Assembly: GCA_902801475.1 (NCBI GenBank)
Contig: CADCIO010000023.1
Span: 1-42,643, forward strand
Origin: an uncultured Bacteroidales bacterium
Lineage (GTDB): Bacteria > Bacteroidota > Bacteroidia > Bacteroidales > Bacteroidaceae
Direction of reading: 5' to 3'
DNA length: 42,643 nucleotides
Shown here: piece after piece, positions 18,154 to 27,150 of the stretch
Layout: each line of letters begins with the position of its first letter
Position numbering within the stretch: position 1 is the stretch's first letter
The notes under the pieces: generated by a model
Database searches by the model: none
The model's input: the letters and a program-made list of their open reading frames with translations, nothing else
Told to the model about the DNA's origin: nothing
Position numbers and translations under genes: made by a program

Positions 18154-18921
18154 ATGAAAGTCGTTTTTATCGGAGCGGGTAATCTTGCCACGAATTTGGG
18201 TAAAGCCCTATTTCGTGCGGGTCATGAAATCGTGCAAGTGTATAGTCGGACAGAGGAATCTGCCCGTGCTTTGGCGGATGTGTTGAAGTGCGTGTACACA
18301 ACTGATTTATTGGAAGTTGTGAGGAGCGCTGACATATTCATCATTTCTGTAAAAGATTCTGCTTTACCTGCTGTAGCTTCCTCTTTGCAGACGGGGCGTG
18401 AGGGACAATTTTTTGTTCATACGGCAGGTAGTATGCCGATGGATACTTTGCCTTTCGAACGTTGTGGCGTGTTTTATCCCATGCAGACATTTTCTAAGAA
18501 TAAGGAGGTGGATTTCAGTGTGATACCATGTTTTGTAGAGGCAAAAGATGATAATGATTTACAGCTTATGAAAACCCTTGCCTTGACCATCTCCGACACC
18601 GTTTACGAACTCGACAGCGAGAACCGAAAATACTTGCATTTGGCAGCTGTGTTCTGTTGTAACTTTGCCAATCATTGTTTTGGTTTGGGGGCTCGATTGT
18701 TGCAAGAGCATGGCAACGTTCCGTTTAGTGTGATGCTGCCGTTGATTGACGAGACGGCTGCCAAACTCTATTCGATGTCTCCTCGTGAAGCGCAGACGGG
18801 ACCGGCTGTGCGTTGGGACACCAATGTGATGGACAAGCAACTGCAACTCTTGGCAGACGCTCCTGATATGCAGAAGATTTACGAACTATTTAGTAAAAGT
18901 ATACACGATGATCAATTATGA
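18154..18921 (+). CDS. DUF2520 / Rossmann-fold NADP-binding protein
   Basis: A 255-residue protein with an N-terminal dinucleotide-binding fold, [19 protein letters not shown], followed by an all-helical C-terminal half as in DUF2520 and pyrroline-5-carboxylate reductase-like proteins. I use the ATG at 18154; an in-frame TTG at 18142 lies within the octamer repeat and is unlikely. The substrate is unknown. It overlaps the next gene by 14 bp. Confidence 0.85.
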   Translation: MKVVFIGAGNLATNLGKALFRAGHEIVQVYSRTEESARALADVLKCVYTTDLLEVVRSADIFIISVKDSALPAVASSLQTGREGQFFVHTAGSMPMDTLPFERCGVFYPMQTFSKNKEVDFSVIPCFVEAKDDNDLQLMKTLALTISDTVYELDSENRKYLHLAAVFCCNFANHCFGLGARLLQEHGNVPFSVMLPLIDETAAKLYSMSPREAQTGPAVRWDTNVMDKQLQLLADAPDMQKIYELFSKSIHDDQL

Positions 18922-19426
18922 TTTGAAGAAGATACGTGCCGTCTTTTTCGATGTGGATGGCGTTCTCTCCTGTGAAACGATTCCTCAGCATCCTAATGGT
19001 GACCCCATGCGAACGGTCAACATCAAGGATGGTTATGCCATGCAGCATGCTGTGAAATGTGGACTTATTCTTGCCATTATTACTGGCGGCAGGACAGCGG
19101 CTGTGCGCATCCGTTACGAGAGCCTTGGCTTGAAGGATGTCGTGCTAGGTGCTGCTGTGAAAATTAAAGCATACAATGACTTGAAGATCAAGTATGGCTT
19201 GAAGAACGAGGAAATTGTTTATGTAGGCGATGATATCCCTGATTATGAGGTGCTGACCACGTGCGGTTTGCCTTGTTGTCCTGCAGATGCCGCCCCTGAA
19301 ATCAAAGCAGTATGCACCTATATCTCCCACAAGAACGGAGGACAAGGGTGTGCACGTGACATTCTCGAACAAATCTTAAAAGCAAAAGACTTATGGATGC
19401 ACAACAGCACGGCTTTCGGTTGGTAG
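18908..19426 (+). CDS. kdsC: KdsC-like HAD phosphatase
   Basis: A 172-residue HAD phosphatase without a large cap, matching 3-deoxy-D-manno-octulosonate 8-phosphate phosphatase of the Kdo/lipopolysaccharide pathway. Motif I is FFDVDGVLS (D15 and D17), the second motif is ITGGRT, and the last motif is [10 protein letters not shown]. KdsC enzymes act as tetramers. Specificity is inferred from size and motifs; another C0-type HAD phosphatase is possible. It overlaps both the preceding and following genes, so coupled translation is likely. Confidence 0.82.
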   Translation: MINYDLKKIRAVFFDVDGVLSCETIPQHPNGDPMRTVNIKDGYAMQHAVKCGLILAIITGGRTAAVRIRYESLGLKDVVLGAAVKIKAYNDLKIKYGLKNEEIVYVGDDIPDYEVLTTCGLPCCPADAAPEIKAVCTYISHKNGGQGCARDILEQILKAKDLWMHNSTAFGW

Positions 19427-19995
19427 AGGGTTACAAAGTGATTCTTGCCAGCAACTCACCCCGACGCAAAGAGTTGTTGGGTGGGCTTGGCATCGATTTT
19501 GAAGTGCGTACCCTTAGCGACATTGATGAGAGCTATCCAAATGCCCTTCGGGGCGAGAATATTCCCATGTTCATCTCTGGCAAGAAGGCGGAGGCTTACA
19601 AGCAAGGAATGGCTGACGACGAGATGATTATTACTGCTGACACTATCGTCTATGACAACGGACAGGTCTTGGGTAAGCCAAAGAATAGAGGAGAGGCAGT
19701 GCAGATGCTCAAGGGACTCTCCGGTCATGCTCATGAAGTCATCACGGGCGTATCTATCGTAACCAAGAAGAAGACCGTGCAGTTCGCTTCCACTTCCAAG
19801 GTGACGTTTGCTGCTTTGACCGACGAGGAGATTGCCTACTATGTGGACACCTACAAACCCTATGACAAAGCTGGTGCTTATGGCATTCAGGAGTGGATTG
19901 GCTACGTGGCTGTCACACGTATTGAAGGCTCCTATTTCAACGTCATGGGTCTTCCCATTCAAAAACTTTATTCGGAACTCAAAAAAATCTCATAA
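19393..19995 (+). CDS. maf: Maf-family nucleotide pyrophosphatase
   Basis: House-cleaning nucleoside triphosphate pyrophosphatase (dTTP/UTP type) of 200 residues. The signature [13 protein letters not shown] is near residues 17-29 and [10 protein letters not shown] near 75-85. The N-terminal 15 residues precede the core and overlap the end of the kdsC-like gene by 34 bp. The ATG at 19393 is the only ATG before the motif. Confidence 0.92.
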   Translation: MDAQQHGFRLVEGYKVILASNSPRRKELLGGLGIDFEVRTLSDIDESYPNALRGENIPMFISGKKAEAYKQGMADDEMIITADTIVYDNGQVLGKPKNRGEAVQMLKGLSGHAHEVITGVSIVTKKKTVQFASTSKVTFAALTDEEIAYYVDTYKPYDKAGAYGIQEWIGYVAVTRIEGSYFNVMGLPIQKLYSELKKIS

Positions 19996-20017
19996 ATTCT
20001 TTTAATAACCAATAACA

Positions 20018-20491
20018 ATGGAAACTTACATTCACGAACTTGACGACATCGATTTGCAAATTCTTCGTATAGTACAAGATAACAGTCGCCTGACCACCAA
20101 AGAATTGGCACAAAAGATACATCTTTCTGTGACACCTACTTATGAACGTCAGCGCCGTCTCGAACGTATGGGCTACATCAAAGGCTATGTGGCTGTGCTC
20201 GATGCTAATAAGATGGAACGTGGTTTTATGGTCTTTTGCAATGTGTCCATGAAGCAGATTAACAAGCAGATTGCCAGTAGCTTCCGCGATACGGTTGCCA
20301 CATGGAATGAAGTGACGGAGTGTTACAATATCTCAGGTGATGGCGACTACCTTCTGAAAGTCTGCGTGAGCAGCATGCAGAAATACCAGCAGTTCATTCT
20401 TGACAAATTGGGTGATTTCCCCTATATCTCACAAGTGCGTTCCTTCTTCGTGATGGACACGCTGAAGCTTACTTACGGTTTTCCCATGTAG
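20018..20491 (+). CDS. Lrp/AsnC-family transcriptional regulator
   Basis: A 157-residue feast/famine regulator. The N-terminal winged helix-turn-helix (about 9-60, LDDIDLQILRIVQDNSRLT...) is followed by a RAM-type ligand-binding domain with GDGDYLLKV (about 107-115). It is last in the plus-strand run. Its 3' end overlaps the 3' end of the convergent lipoprotein gene by 23 bp. The effector is probably an amino acid, but it is not indicated by the sequence. Confidence 0.92.
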   Translation: METYIHELDDIDLQILRIVQDNSRLTTKELAQKIHLSVTPTYERQRRLERMGYIKGYVAVLDANKMERGFMVFCNVSMKQINKQIASSFRDTVATWNEVTECYNISGDGDYLLKVCVSSMQKYQQFILDKLGDFPYISQVRSFFVMDTLKLTYGFPM

Positions 20492-21305
20492 TGCTGATAA
20501 TGTCCTTTACGTCCTCGTAGCTTACACAAATGGTGCATGCGCCAGAGGCGTAGGGGGCAATGTCATATTCATTATAATGGAACTCGATGCTGTCCTCTCG
20601 TAGGGCAAAGTTGCTGCTGATGAACATGTCTGTCATCTCTAAGATTCCCTTCTGATGCAGTTCGTCTAATGACTGAACGTTCTGATCCTTCATCAGTTTG
20701 GCAAGCAGGATGTCCTGCAATCGGGTTTGGTTGAGGGTGGGAAACACGTCGTCGAGTGTGATGAACTCTCCTGTTTGTGTATTGAATCTCAGGATGGTCG
20801 TCAGTTTGCAAGGATGGGCGCCTCCAGTGAAGATATCCTCCAGCAATCGGTAGTTGATCACATTCTCCATTCCGTATTCAGCTCTTCCTGTCAAGTGGTC
20901 GTGATACACGTTGGCTACTTCGTCACCGTGAAATTCAGTCTTCACGTCCTCGATGTATTGGGCTATCGCATCGTCGATGCTCAGTTCGCTCGATTGTTTC
21001 AGTAACAGCTCGATCAGATGTCCGTTGATGAGGTTGCACACCTTTTCGTTGGCTACATTCTCCGACTTCATGAACTGCATGTCAACCTTCACATCCATCT
21101 CTCGACTTTCATCATCGTTGTGCAACTGTCCCAAACCAGCGGAATCCTCTTCCACATGGAGGGGCTTTTCCGTCAGTTGTTCCATTTTCTCCACATTATA
21201 AAACTCGATATTTTGCCATTCCTTGTTCGAAGTACATGCTGTAGCAAGCAAGGCAAAAAAAGTCCCTAAAAGCAAATCTCTGTAAAGTCTTATATGCCTT
21301 TTCAT
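20469..21305 (-). CDS. DUF3298/DUF4163-type lipoprotein
   Basis: A 278-residue predicted lipoprotein. Its lipobox is LATAC with Cys24. The body resembles the DUF4163-DUF3298 pair found in RsiV-like lysozyme-binding anti-sigma factors, including YRLLEDIFTGGAHP (about 150-163) and FNTQTGEFITLDDVF (about 170-184). No sigma-factor partner lies nearby, so an anti-sigma role is not supported. It has its own promoter and is convergent with the Lrp gene. Confidence 0.78.
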   Translation of the reverse strand: MKRHIRLYRDLLLGTFFALLATACTSNKEWQNIEFYNVEKMEQLTEKPLHVEEDSAGLGQLHNDDESREMDVKVDMQFMKSENVANEKVCNLINGHLIELLLKQSSELSIDDAIAQYIEDVKTEFHGDEVANVYHDHLTGRAEYGMENVINYRLLEDIFTGGAHPCKLTTILRFNTQTGEFITLDDVFPTLNQTRLQDILLAKLMKDQNVQSLDELHQKGILEMTDMFISSNFALREDSIEFHYNEYDIAPYASGACTICVSYEDVKDIISTTWENRK

Positions 21306-21328
21306 TGTTCAAATTTCAAAATCGGGTG

Positions 21329-21336
21329 CGAAGTTA
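21329..21336 (-). promoter_or_regulatory. Candidate -7 box (TAACTTCG) for the DUF3298-type gene
   Basis: Minus-strand TAACTTCG is one mismatch from TAnnTTTG and lies 24 bp before the ATG. Confidence 0.5.
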
Positions 21337-21379
21337 CGATTTTTCTCTTTATCATGAGTGTTATTTCGACAATAATCTC

Positions 21380-21387
21380 TAATTTTG
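21380..21387 (+). promoter_or_regulatory. Promoter -7 box (TAATTTTG) for the unknown membrane pair
   Basis: TAATTTTG matches TAnnTTTG, with about 38 bp to the ATG at 21425. Confidence 0.6.
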
Positions 21388-21424
21388 CCAAAGAAAATAA
21401 CAAAAAGGTTCATATATCACATCA

Positions 21425-21886
21425 ATGCAACGCAGAAATTCCTATAGCGACTTAGGGTTAGTGGTGGCGGTCAGCATCTTCATCTGCATCCTCGTCAAAA
21501 GTTCCCTTTTCGGATTCACGTGGATTGGTATCATTTGGATGCTTATCTCTGGTGGCTATTTCTATGTTTCATGGCGAGAACCATCTGACAGTAGGATTGT
21601 CAAACATGCCACGACCTTTTATCTTGTGTTTTCTGCAGTCGCTCTATTGGGTGTCCTTCTTTTCGATAAGAATGCACGTCCTGAGATGCATGCCTTTGAA
21701 GGCACAGGCGACACGATTCAGGATGCCGTTATTGTGGAAGAAGACCCCATTGTACCTATCTATGTGATGGAGCCTGAAGACACTCTTGTATCTGACACCC
21801 TCTTGACCCATGAGACGCTCGACTCTCTCATCTTGGAGGAGGGAACGGAGGAAACCTCTGTAGACACGGTTATTATCAAGCAATAA
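21425..21886 (+). CDS. Unknown small membrane protein with acidic tail
   Basis: A 153-residue protein I do not recognise. It has three hydrophobic stretches (about 11-30, 33-47 and 62-80), then an acidic C-terminal tail (82-153) rich in Asp, Glu, Thr and Ser and without repeats. The tail probably lies on one face of the inner membrane. It is separated by 16 bp from the next, also unknown, membrane protein, so they may act together. Confidence 0.7.
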   Translation: MQRRNSYSDLGLVVAVSIFICILVKSSLFGFTWIGIIWMLISGGYFYVSWREPSDSRIVKHATTFYLVFSAVALLGVLLFDKNARPEMHAFEGTGDTIQDAVIVEEDPIVPIYVMEPEDTLVSDTLLTHETLDSLILEEGTEETSVDTVIIKQ

Positions 21887-21902
21887 TTAAAACAATTAAT
21901 AT

Positions 21903-22868
21903 ATGACACTCGACAACAACACTCCCAATCCGCCAGCGAAGAAACGTGCGACAGGCACCATTCTCATAATTTCACTTGTTATTCTTGCCTTTATGGGCGC
22001 CGCGGTGTGGTTTCTCTTCTTCCGCGGAGGCAGCGACGCCGATGAACGGACAGCTTACGACAATATCATTCGTTACGAGAACACGCATCAGTTAGATTCT
22101 CTCGGTGAGGCGCTCAATGATTACTTCGACACCTACAACTCCGACGCTTTTCACTATTCCCAGTTGAAAGATCTCCACGACCGCTTCTTTACAGAGCGTG
22201 ATGACTGGCAGTCAACAGAAGCATCCATGTCTTTGGAGGCTGTTCGTCAGTTCTTGGGTGTCCATCCTGATGGATTCTATCTTGGCGATGCCACGCGCAA
22301 ACTGGATTCCTTGTCTTATGTTGAGGCGTGTGCCGCTAACACGCGCGAAGCCTATGAGCACTATCTCGACCAATTTGCACAGGGCAAGTTCGCTGCTGAG
22401 GCCCGTAAGCAGATCTCGGAACTCGACAACGAAGAGCTGAGCATCGAGGAAAAGACCGCCGTGAAGGAAGCGCTGACCACTCATTTCGATGCCCTTGGGG
22501 ACAATGATAAAGGTACGATTGCCTCTACCCTTGCCTCAGAAATCAGTTCCTACATCGGCAAGGCAAACCCCGAATTGGAAGATATCTATGCCTATATGTC
22601 CAATATGCATTCATCTGGTCGTATGATCGTTTTCAACGTCAAGAACACGACCATTACCAAAGTGAATGCGGGTGGCAGAAGCATGTATAATGTTCAGTTT
22701 TCCCTTGAAGAAGAGACTTACGCACGTGGTTCACACCCCACACTTGACACAGAAACGGGCAATCCTGACGAGGGAGATAAATCTGCTGCCAGCGATGTCA
22801 AGACATTCTCGGGCACAGCTGTTCTCAACGAAGGCATGAAAATCACCTCGCTGGTGCTGCGTAAGTAG
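21903..22868 (+). CDS. Unknown single-pass membrane protein
   Basis: A 321-residue protein of unknown function. A short cytosolic N-terminus (1-17, Pro/Lys-rich) is followed by a membrane helix (18-40), then a helical region (about 48-180) whose repeated Tyr/Leu/Ala spacing resembles TPR-like helices. A long acidic helical region follows, and the protein ends in a beta-rich domain (about 235-321). It is cotranscribed with the preceding gene and ends at a strong terminator. The topology suggests a periplasmic scaffold or assembly factor, which is inference. Confidence 0.7.
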   Translation: MTLDNNTPNPPAKKRATGTILIISLVILAFMGAAVWFLFFRGGSDADERTAYDNIIRYENTHQLDSLGEALNDYFDTYNSDAFHYSQLKDLHDRFFTERDDWQSTEASMSLEAVRQFLGVHPDGFYLGDATRKLDSLSYVEACAANTREAYEHYLDQFAQGKFAAEARKQISELDNEELSIEEKTAVKEALTTHFDALGDNDKGTIASTLASEISSYIGKANPELEDIYAYMSNMHSSGRMIVFNVKNTTITKVNAGGRSMYNVQFSLEEETYARGSHPTLDTETGNPDEGDKSAASDVKTFSGTAVLNEGMKITSLVLRK

Positions 22869-22912
22869 AACGTTGCTGTATATTAACGAGAAATGTCTTG
22901 TCCTGAAGGGAT

Positions 22913-22948
22913 GGATGGCAACCTTTTTGAGGTTGTCATCCTTTTTTT
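22913..22948 (+). terminator. Strong intrinsic terminator
   Basis: A 12-bp stem (22913-22924 with 22930-22941, one G-T wobble) and a 5-nt loop are followed by seven T residues. It ends the unknown membrane pair operon. Confidence 0.93.
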
Positions 22949-23001
22949 ATATTATTAGTATTAATAAAAATTAATATGGGGTTTGTTTGGGAATAAAGTC
23001 G

Positions 23002-23009
23002 TAACTTTG
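23002..23009 (+). promoter_or_regulatory. Promoter -7 box (TAACTTTG) for map-tsaD-rsmE
   Basis: TAACTTTG matches TAnnTTTG. Two TTTG motifs (22982-22985 and 22986-22989) lie 12-16 bp upstream, closer than the usual -33 spacing. The map ATG is 22 bp downstream. Confidence 0.7.
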
Positions 23010-23030
23010 CAGCGTAATTCGAATAAAGAT

Positions 23031-23897
23031 ATGGGATTGTTGAAGAAGAAAAATCCGAGAAATTGGCATGTGAAGAGCGGACAGCCGCTGACGGAGATGG
23101 ACAGGAGAATTCTGTATTTCCAGAATAAGGGCTGTCTGGTGCCAAAGCGTGAATTGATTAAGACGCCGGAACAGATTGAGGGCATCCGCAAGGCGGGTGT
23201 GCTGAATACGGCAGTGCTGGACCTGGTGCAAGAGAAGATCCGTGAGGGTATGTCGACGCTGGAGATTGACCAGCTGGTGTATGACTTCACGACGAAGCAT
23301 GGGGGCATTCCGGCGCCGCTGAATTATGAGGGTTTCCCGAAGAGCTGCTGCACGAGCATCAACGAGGTGGTGTGTCATGGCATCCCCTGCGAGGAGGACG
23401 TGCTGGAGGAGGGCGACATCATCAATGTGGACTGCACGACGATTCTGGATGGGTATTTTGCCGATGCGAGCCGCATGTTCATCATCGGCAAGACGACACC
23501 CGAGCGTGAGCGTCTGGTGCAGGTGGCGAAGGAGTGCATGGAGATCGGTGCGGAGGCTTGCAAGCCTTACACGTTTGTGGGCGATTCGGCTGCTGCGGTG
23601 ACGAAGCATGCGCACAAGAACGGCTGTACGGTGGTTCGTGACCTGTGCGGACATGGTGTGGGGAATGCGTTCCACGAGGATCCCGACATGGAACACTGGG
23701 GGAAGAAGGGCACGGGCATGCTGCTGGTGCCGGGCATGGTGTTCACGATTGAGCCGATGATCAATGCCGGTGGCTGGCAGGTGTTTGTGGACAGCGATGA
23801 CGACTGGACGGTGGTGACGGACGACTACAGCGACTCGGCGCAGTGGGAGCATACGTATGTGATGACGGAAGAAGGATTGGAGGCACTGACGTGGTAG
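23031..23897 (+). CDS. map: Methionine aminopeptidase, type I
   Basis: Removes initiator methionine from nascent proteins (288 residues). It has the five metal ligands of the pita-bread fold: D134 (NVDCTT), D145 (FADAS), H208 (CGHGVG), E241 (TIEPM) and a C-terminal Glu. An N-terminal extension of about 40 residues precedes the catalytic core and could contact the ribosome. I start at ATG 23031; a TTG at 22983 would place the start before the promoter box. Codons are unusually G/C-ending compared with the genes to the left. Confidence 0.94.
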   Translation: MGLLKKKNPRNWHVKSGQPLTEMDRRILYFQNKGCLVPKRELIKTPEQIEGIRKAGVLNTAVLDLVQEKIREGMSTLEIDQLVYDFTTKHGGIPAPLNYEGFPKSCCTSINEVVCHGIPCEEDVLEEGDIINVDCTTILDGYFADASRMFIIGKTTPERERLVQVAKECMEIGAEACKPYTFVGDSAAAVTKHAHKNGCTVVRDLCGHGVGNAFHEDPDMEHWGKKGTGMLLVPGMVFTIEPMINAGGWQVFVDSDDDWTVVTDDYSDSAQWEHTYVMTEEGLEALTW

Positions 23898-23899
23898 AT

Positions 23900-24907
23900 A
23901 TGTATATACTTGCAATAGAGAGTTCGTGCGATGACACGAGTGCGGCGGTGCTGAAGGATGGCATCTTGCTGAGCAATGTGACGGCTTCGCAGGCTGTGCA
24001 TGAGGAGTATGGTGGGGTGGTGCCGGAGTTGGCGAGCCGTGCCCATCAGCAGAACATTGTGCCGGTGGTGGATGCAGCCATCAAGCGGGCTGGCATCACG
24101 AAGGAGGATCTGAATGCGGTGGCGTTCACGCGGGGTCCGGGTCTGATGGGGAGCCTCTTGGTGGGTGTGAGCTTTGCCAAGGGTTTCGCGAGGAGTCTGG
24201 GCATCCCGATGATTGACGTGAATCACCTGCAGGGTCATGTGCTGGCGCATTTCATCAGGGAGAGCGAGGACGACCACGACCAGCCCGAGTTCCCATATCT
24301 GTGTCTGCTCGTGAGCGGCGGTAACAGCCAGATTGTGAAGGTGAATTCGTATAAGGACATGGAAATCCTGGGTCAGACCATCGACGATGCGGCTGGCGAG
24401 GCGATTGACAAGTGCTCGAAGGTGATGGGACTGGGCTATCCCGGTGGCCCGATCATCGACAAGCTGGCGCGTCAGGGCAATCCCGATGCGTTCGAGTTTT
24501 CGAAGCCCGACATTGCCGGCTACGACTACAGCTTCTCGGGACTGAAGACATCGTTCCTCTATCATCTGAGGGACTGGCTGAAGGAAGACCCCGACTTCAT
24601 CGAGCATCACAAGGAGGATCTAGCGGCATCGCTGGAGAAGACCATCGTAGACATCCTGATGAAGAAGCTTCGCAAGGCGGTGAAGGACACGGGCATCAAG
24701 CAGGTGGCGGTGGCTGGAGGCGTGAGTGCCAACAACGGACTGCGCAATGCGTTCCGCGACCATGCCAAGCGCTATCATTGGAAGATCTTCATCCCGAAGT
24801 TCTCCTACACGACCGACAATGCGGCGATGATTGGCATCACCGGCTATTTCAAATATCTGGATAAGGATTTTGCATCGATTGATTTACCAGCTTACGCACG
24901 AGTATGA
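23900..24907 (+). CDS. tsaD: tRNA N6-adenosine threonylcarbamoyltransferase
   Basis: Transfers threonylcarbamoyl to A37 of ANN-decoding tRNAs, with TsaB, TsaC and TsaE. It has 335 residues. The N-terminus MYILAIESSCDDTSAAV, the metal-binding H109-x3-H113 (NHLQGH) and the C-terminal VAGGVSANNGLR are all present. The frame extends upstream into map, but the ATG at 23900 follows the map stop by two bases. The stop TGA overlaps the rsmE ATG (ATGA). Confidence 0.95.
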   Translation: MYILAIESSCDDTSAAVLKDGILLSNVTASQAVHEEYGGVVPELASRAHQQNIVPVVDAAIKRAGITKEDLNAVAFTRGPGLMGSLLVGVSFAKGFARSLGIPMIDVNHLQGHVLAHFIRESEDDHDQPEFPYLCLLVSGGNSQIVKVNSYKDMEILGQTIDDAAGEAIDKCSKVMGLGYPGGPIIDKLARQGNPDAFEFSKPDIAGYDYSFSGLKTSFLYHLRDWLKEDPDFIEHHKEDLAASLEKTIVDILMKKLRKAVKDTGIKQVAVAGGVSANNGLRNAFRDHAKRYHWKIFIPKFSYTTDNAAMIGITGYFKYLDKDFASIDLPAYARV

Positions 24908-25662
24908 AAGAGGTACGATTCTTCTATGTCCCAAATGCTGACAGCGTGAATGAGTTGCCCGAAGAGGAGGCTCAGCACGCTGTTCGTGTGCTTCGCATGG
25001 AGATGGGCGACGAGATGATGCTGATGGACGGAGCGGGCACATTCTACCGTGCCATCGTGACGGAGGCGACGAAGAAGCGTTGTCTGTACCGCATCGAGGA
25101 GACCCTTCCGCAGGAGCGTCAATGGATGCCGCACCTGCATCTGGCGATGGCACCGACCAAGAACATGGACAGGACGGAATGGTTTGCCGAGAAGGCCACT
25201 GAGATAGGCTTCGATGAACTGACCTTCCTGAAGTGCCGATGGTCAGAAAGGACGGTCATCAAGACGGAACGCATCGAAAAGATACTCGTGTCGGCGATGA
25301 AGCAGAGCCACAAGGCATGGAAGCCCGTGCTGAACGAGATGACGGACTTTAAGGCTTTCTTGCAGGAGATCGAGCAGCGGGAGAAGGCGAGCGGAAAGAC
25401 GATGCAGAAGTTCATCTGCCATTGCTACGACGATGCGGACCCCGCCATGGGAATCGCCAAGCATGTGGGCTTGCTGAAGGATGTCGTGAAGAGTGGGGAA
25501 GACGTGCTGGTGATGGTGGGACCAGAAGGGGATTTCTCCATCGACGAGGTGAAGCTGGCGGAGGCAAAGGGCTTTCAGGGCGTCAGTCTTGGAAAGAGCC
25601 GACTGCGGACGGAGACCGCTGCATTGGTGGCGGTGCACATCATGAATATCATTAATCAATAA
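24904..25662 (+). CDS. rsmE: 16S rRNA m3U1498 methyltransferase
   Basis: SAM-dependent SPOUT methyltransferase of 252 residues. It has the N-terminal PUA-like part (about 1-75) and the trefoil-knot motifs VGPEGDFSIDE (about 204-214) and LGKSRLRTETAAL (about 228-240). Its start overlaps the tsaD stop, so it is probably translated by reinitiation. It ends 9 bp before the DUF4836 gene. Confidence 0.94.
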   Translation: MKEVRFFYVPNADSVNELPEEEAQHAVRVLRMEMGDEMMLMDGAGTFYRAIVTEATKKRCLYRIEETLPQERQWMPHLHLAMAPTKNMDRTEWFAEKATEIGFDELTFLKCRWSERTVIKTERIEKILVSAMKQSHKAWKPVLNEMTDFKAFLQEIEQREKASGKTMQKFICHCYDDADPAMGIAKHVGLLKDVVKSGEDVLVMVGPEGDFSIDEVKLAEAKGFQGVSLGKSRLRTETAALVAVHIMNIINQ

Positions 25663-25671
25663 ATAAGCAAT

Positions 25672-27150
25672 ATGAAAAAGATTCAACTGATTTCGGCACT
25701 GGTGCTGGTTGTTATGGCATTGTGCTCTTGTACAAACACCGACTATCAAAAGGTTATTCCTGCGAATGCAACGGTGGTGGTGAAGGCGGACATGAAGTCC
25801 ATCTCGGAAAAGGCAGACTTTAAGGACTCGAAGTATAAGCAGATGCTGGACGAGTCGCTGAGCGCTGTCGTGAAGGGCAAGGACATGGACGCTGTGAAGG
25901 CATACATAGACGACCCGATGAAGATGGGCATCGACCTCAGCATGCCATTGTACTTCTTCATGGCTGGCGAAGAGACAGTCGGATTGACCATGAAGGTAGG
26001 CAACGAGGACGATGTGAAGGACTTCCTGCAGCTGCTCAATAAGCAAGGTATGGCATCGAAACCGCAGGAGAAAGACGGACAGATGTGCGGCACGCTGTTG
26101 GACGACATCTATTATTCCTACGACAAGAACACTTTCCTGATGTTAGCATCGCTGAAGGGCTCGGGCACGTCTGCCACAAGCCGCATGGCACGCGAGCTGA
26201 TGACCTTGAAGGAGGATGACAGCTTCATCAGCACAGACGCATTCGACCGCATGAACGACGAGGAGCAGGACGTGGTGTGCTACACCAACCTGAATGTGCT
26301 GCCGAAGAATATGCTGGATGGTTGGAAGGTATTATTGCCTGAGAACATCAGTGCGAACGACATCGACTTCATCTCTTCGTTGGATTTCGAGGATGGTGCC
26401 GCATCGCTCAAGCTGCGTGTGTGTGGCAAAACCGACGAGGCCAAGAAGGTCATCGAAGAAGAGGGTAAGAATTTCGGCAATATCAAGGGCAAGTTCTTGG
26501 AGCGCACATCGGACGACATGTTGCTTTGGCTGGGTGTGAACATGAAGGGCGAGTGGCTCATGAAGCAGCTGAAGAAGAGTCGCAATGTCAAGGAACTGCT
26601 CTTCATGATGGAGCGTGTGGTGGACATCGAGCAGATGATCAATGCAGTGGATGGCGATGTGGCCGTCGAGTACCCAATGGAAGGTCTTGGCTCTCACGGA
26701 AAGCCCGACTACAGAATGTATGCCGAGGTGAAGAACACTGACTTCCTGGCCGATGTAAAAGACTGGATGGCGACCTCAAAGGAGTATGGCATGACCTATC
26801 GCGAGGTGGGTAATAACAAATATGTAGCGGAGATGGATGGCGAGACTTTCACTTGGGGTGTGGAGGACAATGTGCTCTACAGCAGCAAGGGTCAAGTGGC
26901 TGCGCCAGCCAAAGGTTCGAATCCGTTGGAAGCCTACAAGAAGGACATCCAGAACAGTAGGTTCTTCATGTTTGTCAATCTGGAGAAGCTGCCATTGGAG
27001 CAGATGGGACGCTCTGCTGACATGCCTATAAGGGATGCCTTGAGCTCATTGAAGGCCATCGTGCTGAAGTCTGCTGATGTTGACGAGCTGACCTTGACTG
27101 TCGCCCTGAAGGATAAGAACGAGAACTTCTTGAAGCAATTACTTAAATGA
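25672..27150 (+). CDS. DUF4836-family lipoprotein
   Basis: A 492-residue lipoprotein with lipobox LCSC and Cys20. DUF4836 proteins are widespread in Bacteroidetes and functionally unknown. The start IPANATVVVKADMKSI is typical. The stop shares bases with the ABC ATPase start (ATGA), so this lipoprotein, the ATPase and the permease look like one unit, possibly a lipoprotein-export or envelope-transport module. Confidence 0.85.
   Translation: MKKIQLISALVLVVMALCSCTNTDYQKVIPANATVVVKADMKSISEKADFKDSKYKQMLDESLSAVVKGKDMDAVKAYIDDPMKMGIDLSMPLYFFMAGEETVGLTMKVGNEDDVKDFLQLLNKQGMASKPQEKDGQMCGTLLDDIYYSYDKNTFLMLASLKGSGTSATSRMARELMTLKEDDSFISTDAFDRMNDEEQDVVCYTNLNVLPKNMLDGWKVLLPENISANDIDFISSLDFEDGAASLKLRVCGKTDEAKKVIEEEGKNFGNIKGKFLERTSDDMLLWLGVNMKGEWLMKQLKKSRNVKELLFMMERVVDIEQMINAVDGDVAVEYPMEGLGSHGKPDYRMYAEVKNTDFLADVKDWMATSKEYGMTYREVGNNKYVAEMDGETFTWGVEDNVLYSSKGQVAAPAKGSNPLEAYKKDIQNSRFFMFVNLEKLPLEQMGRSADMPIRDALSSLKAIVLKSADVDELTLTVALKDKNENFLKQLLK

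Noticed and set aside
20469..21305. Anti-sigma factor (RsiV-like) reading of the DUF3298-type lipoprotein
   Set aside because: No ECF sigma gene is adjacent and the protein has a lipobox rather than an RsiV-type membrane anchor with a cytosolic domain.
22971..23915. Long open frame antisense to map (about 310 codons)
   Set aside because: It runs opposite map, whose motifs are complete. The frame stays open because of G/C-ending codons in map, and its translation is His/Arg-rich with no family features.
23825..24610. Minus-strand frame opposite tsaD
   Set aside because: TsaD has all motifs and fits between map and rsmE with coupled starts and stops.
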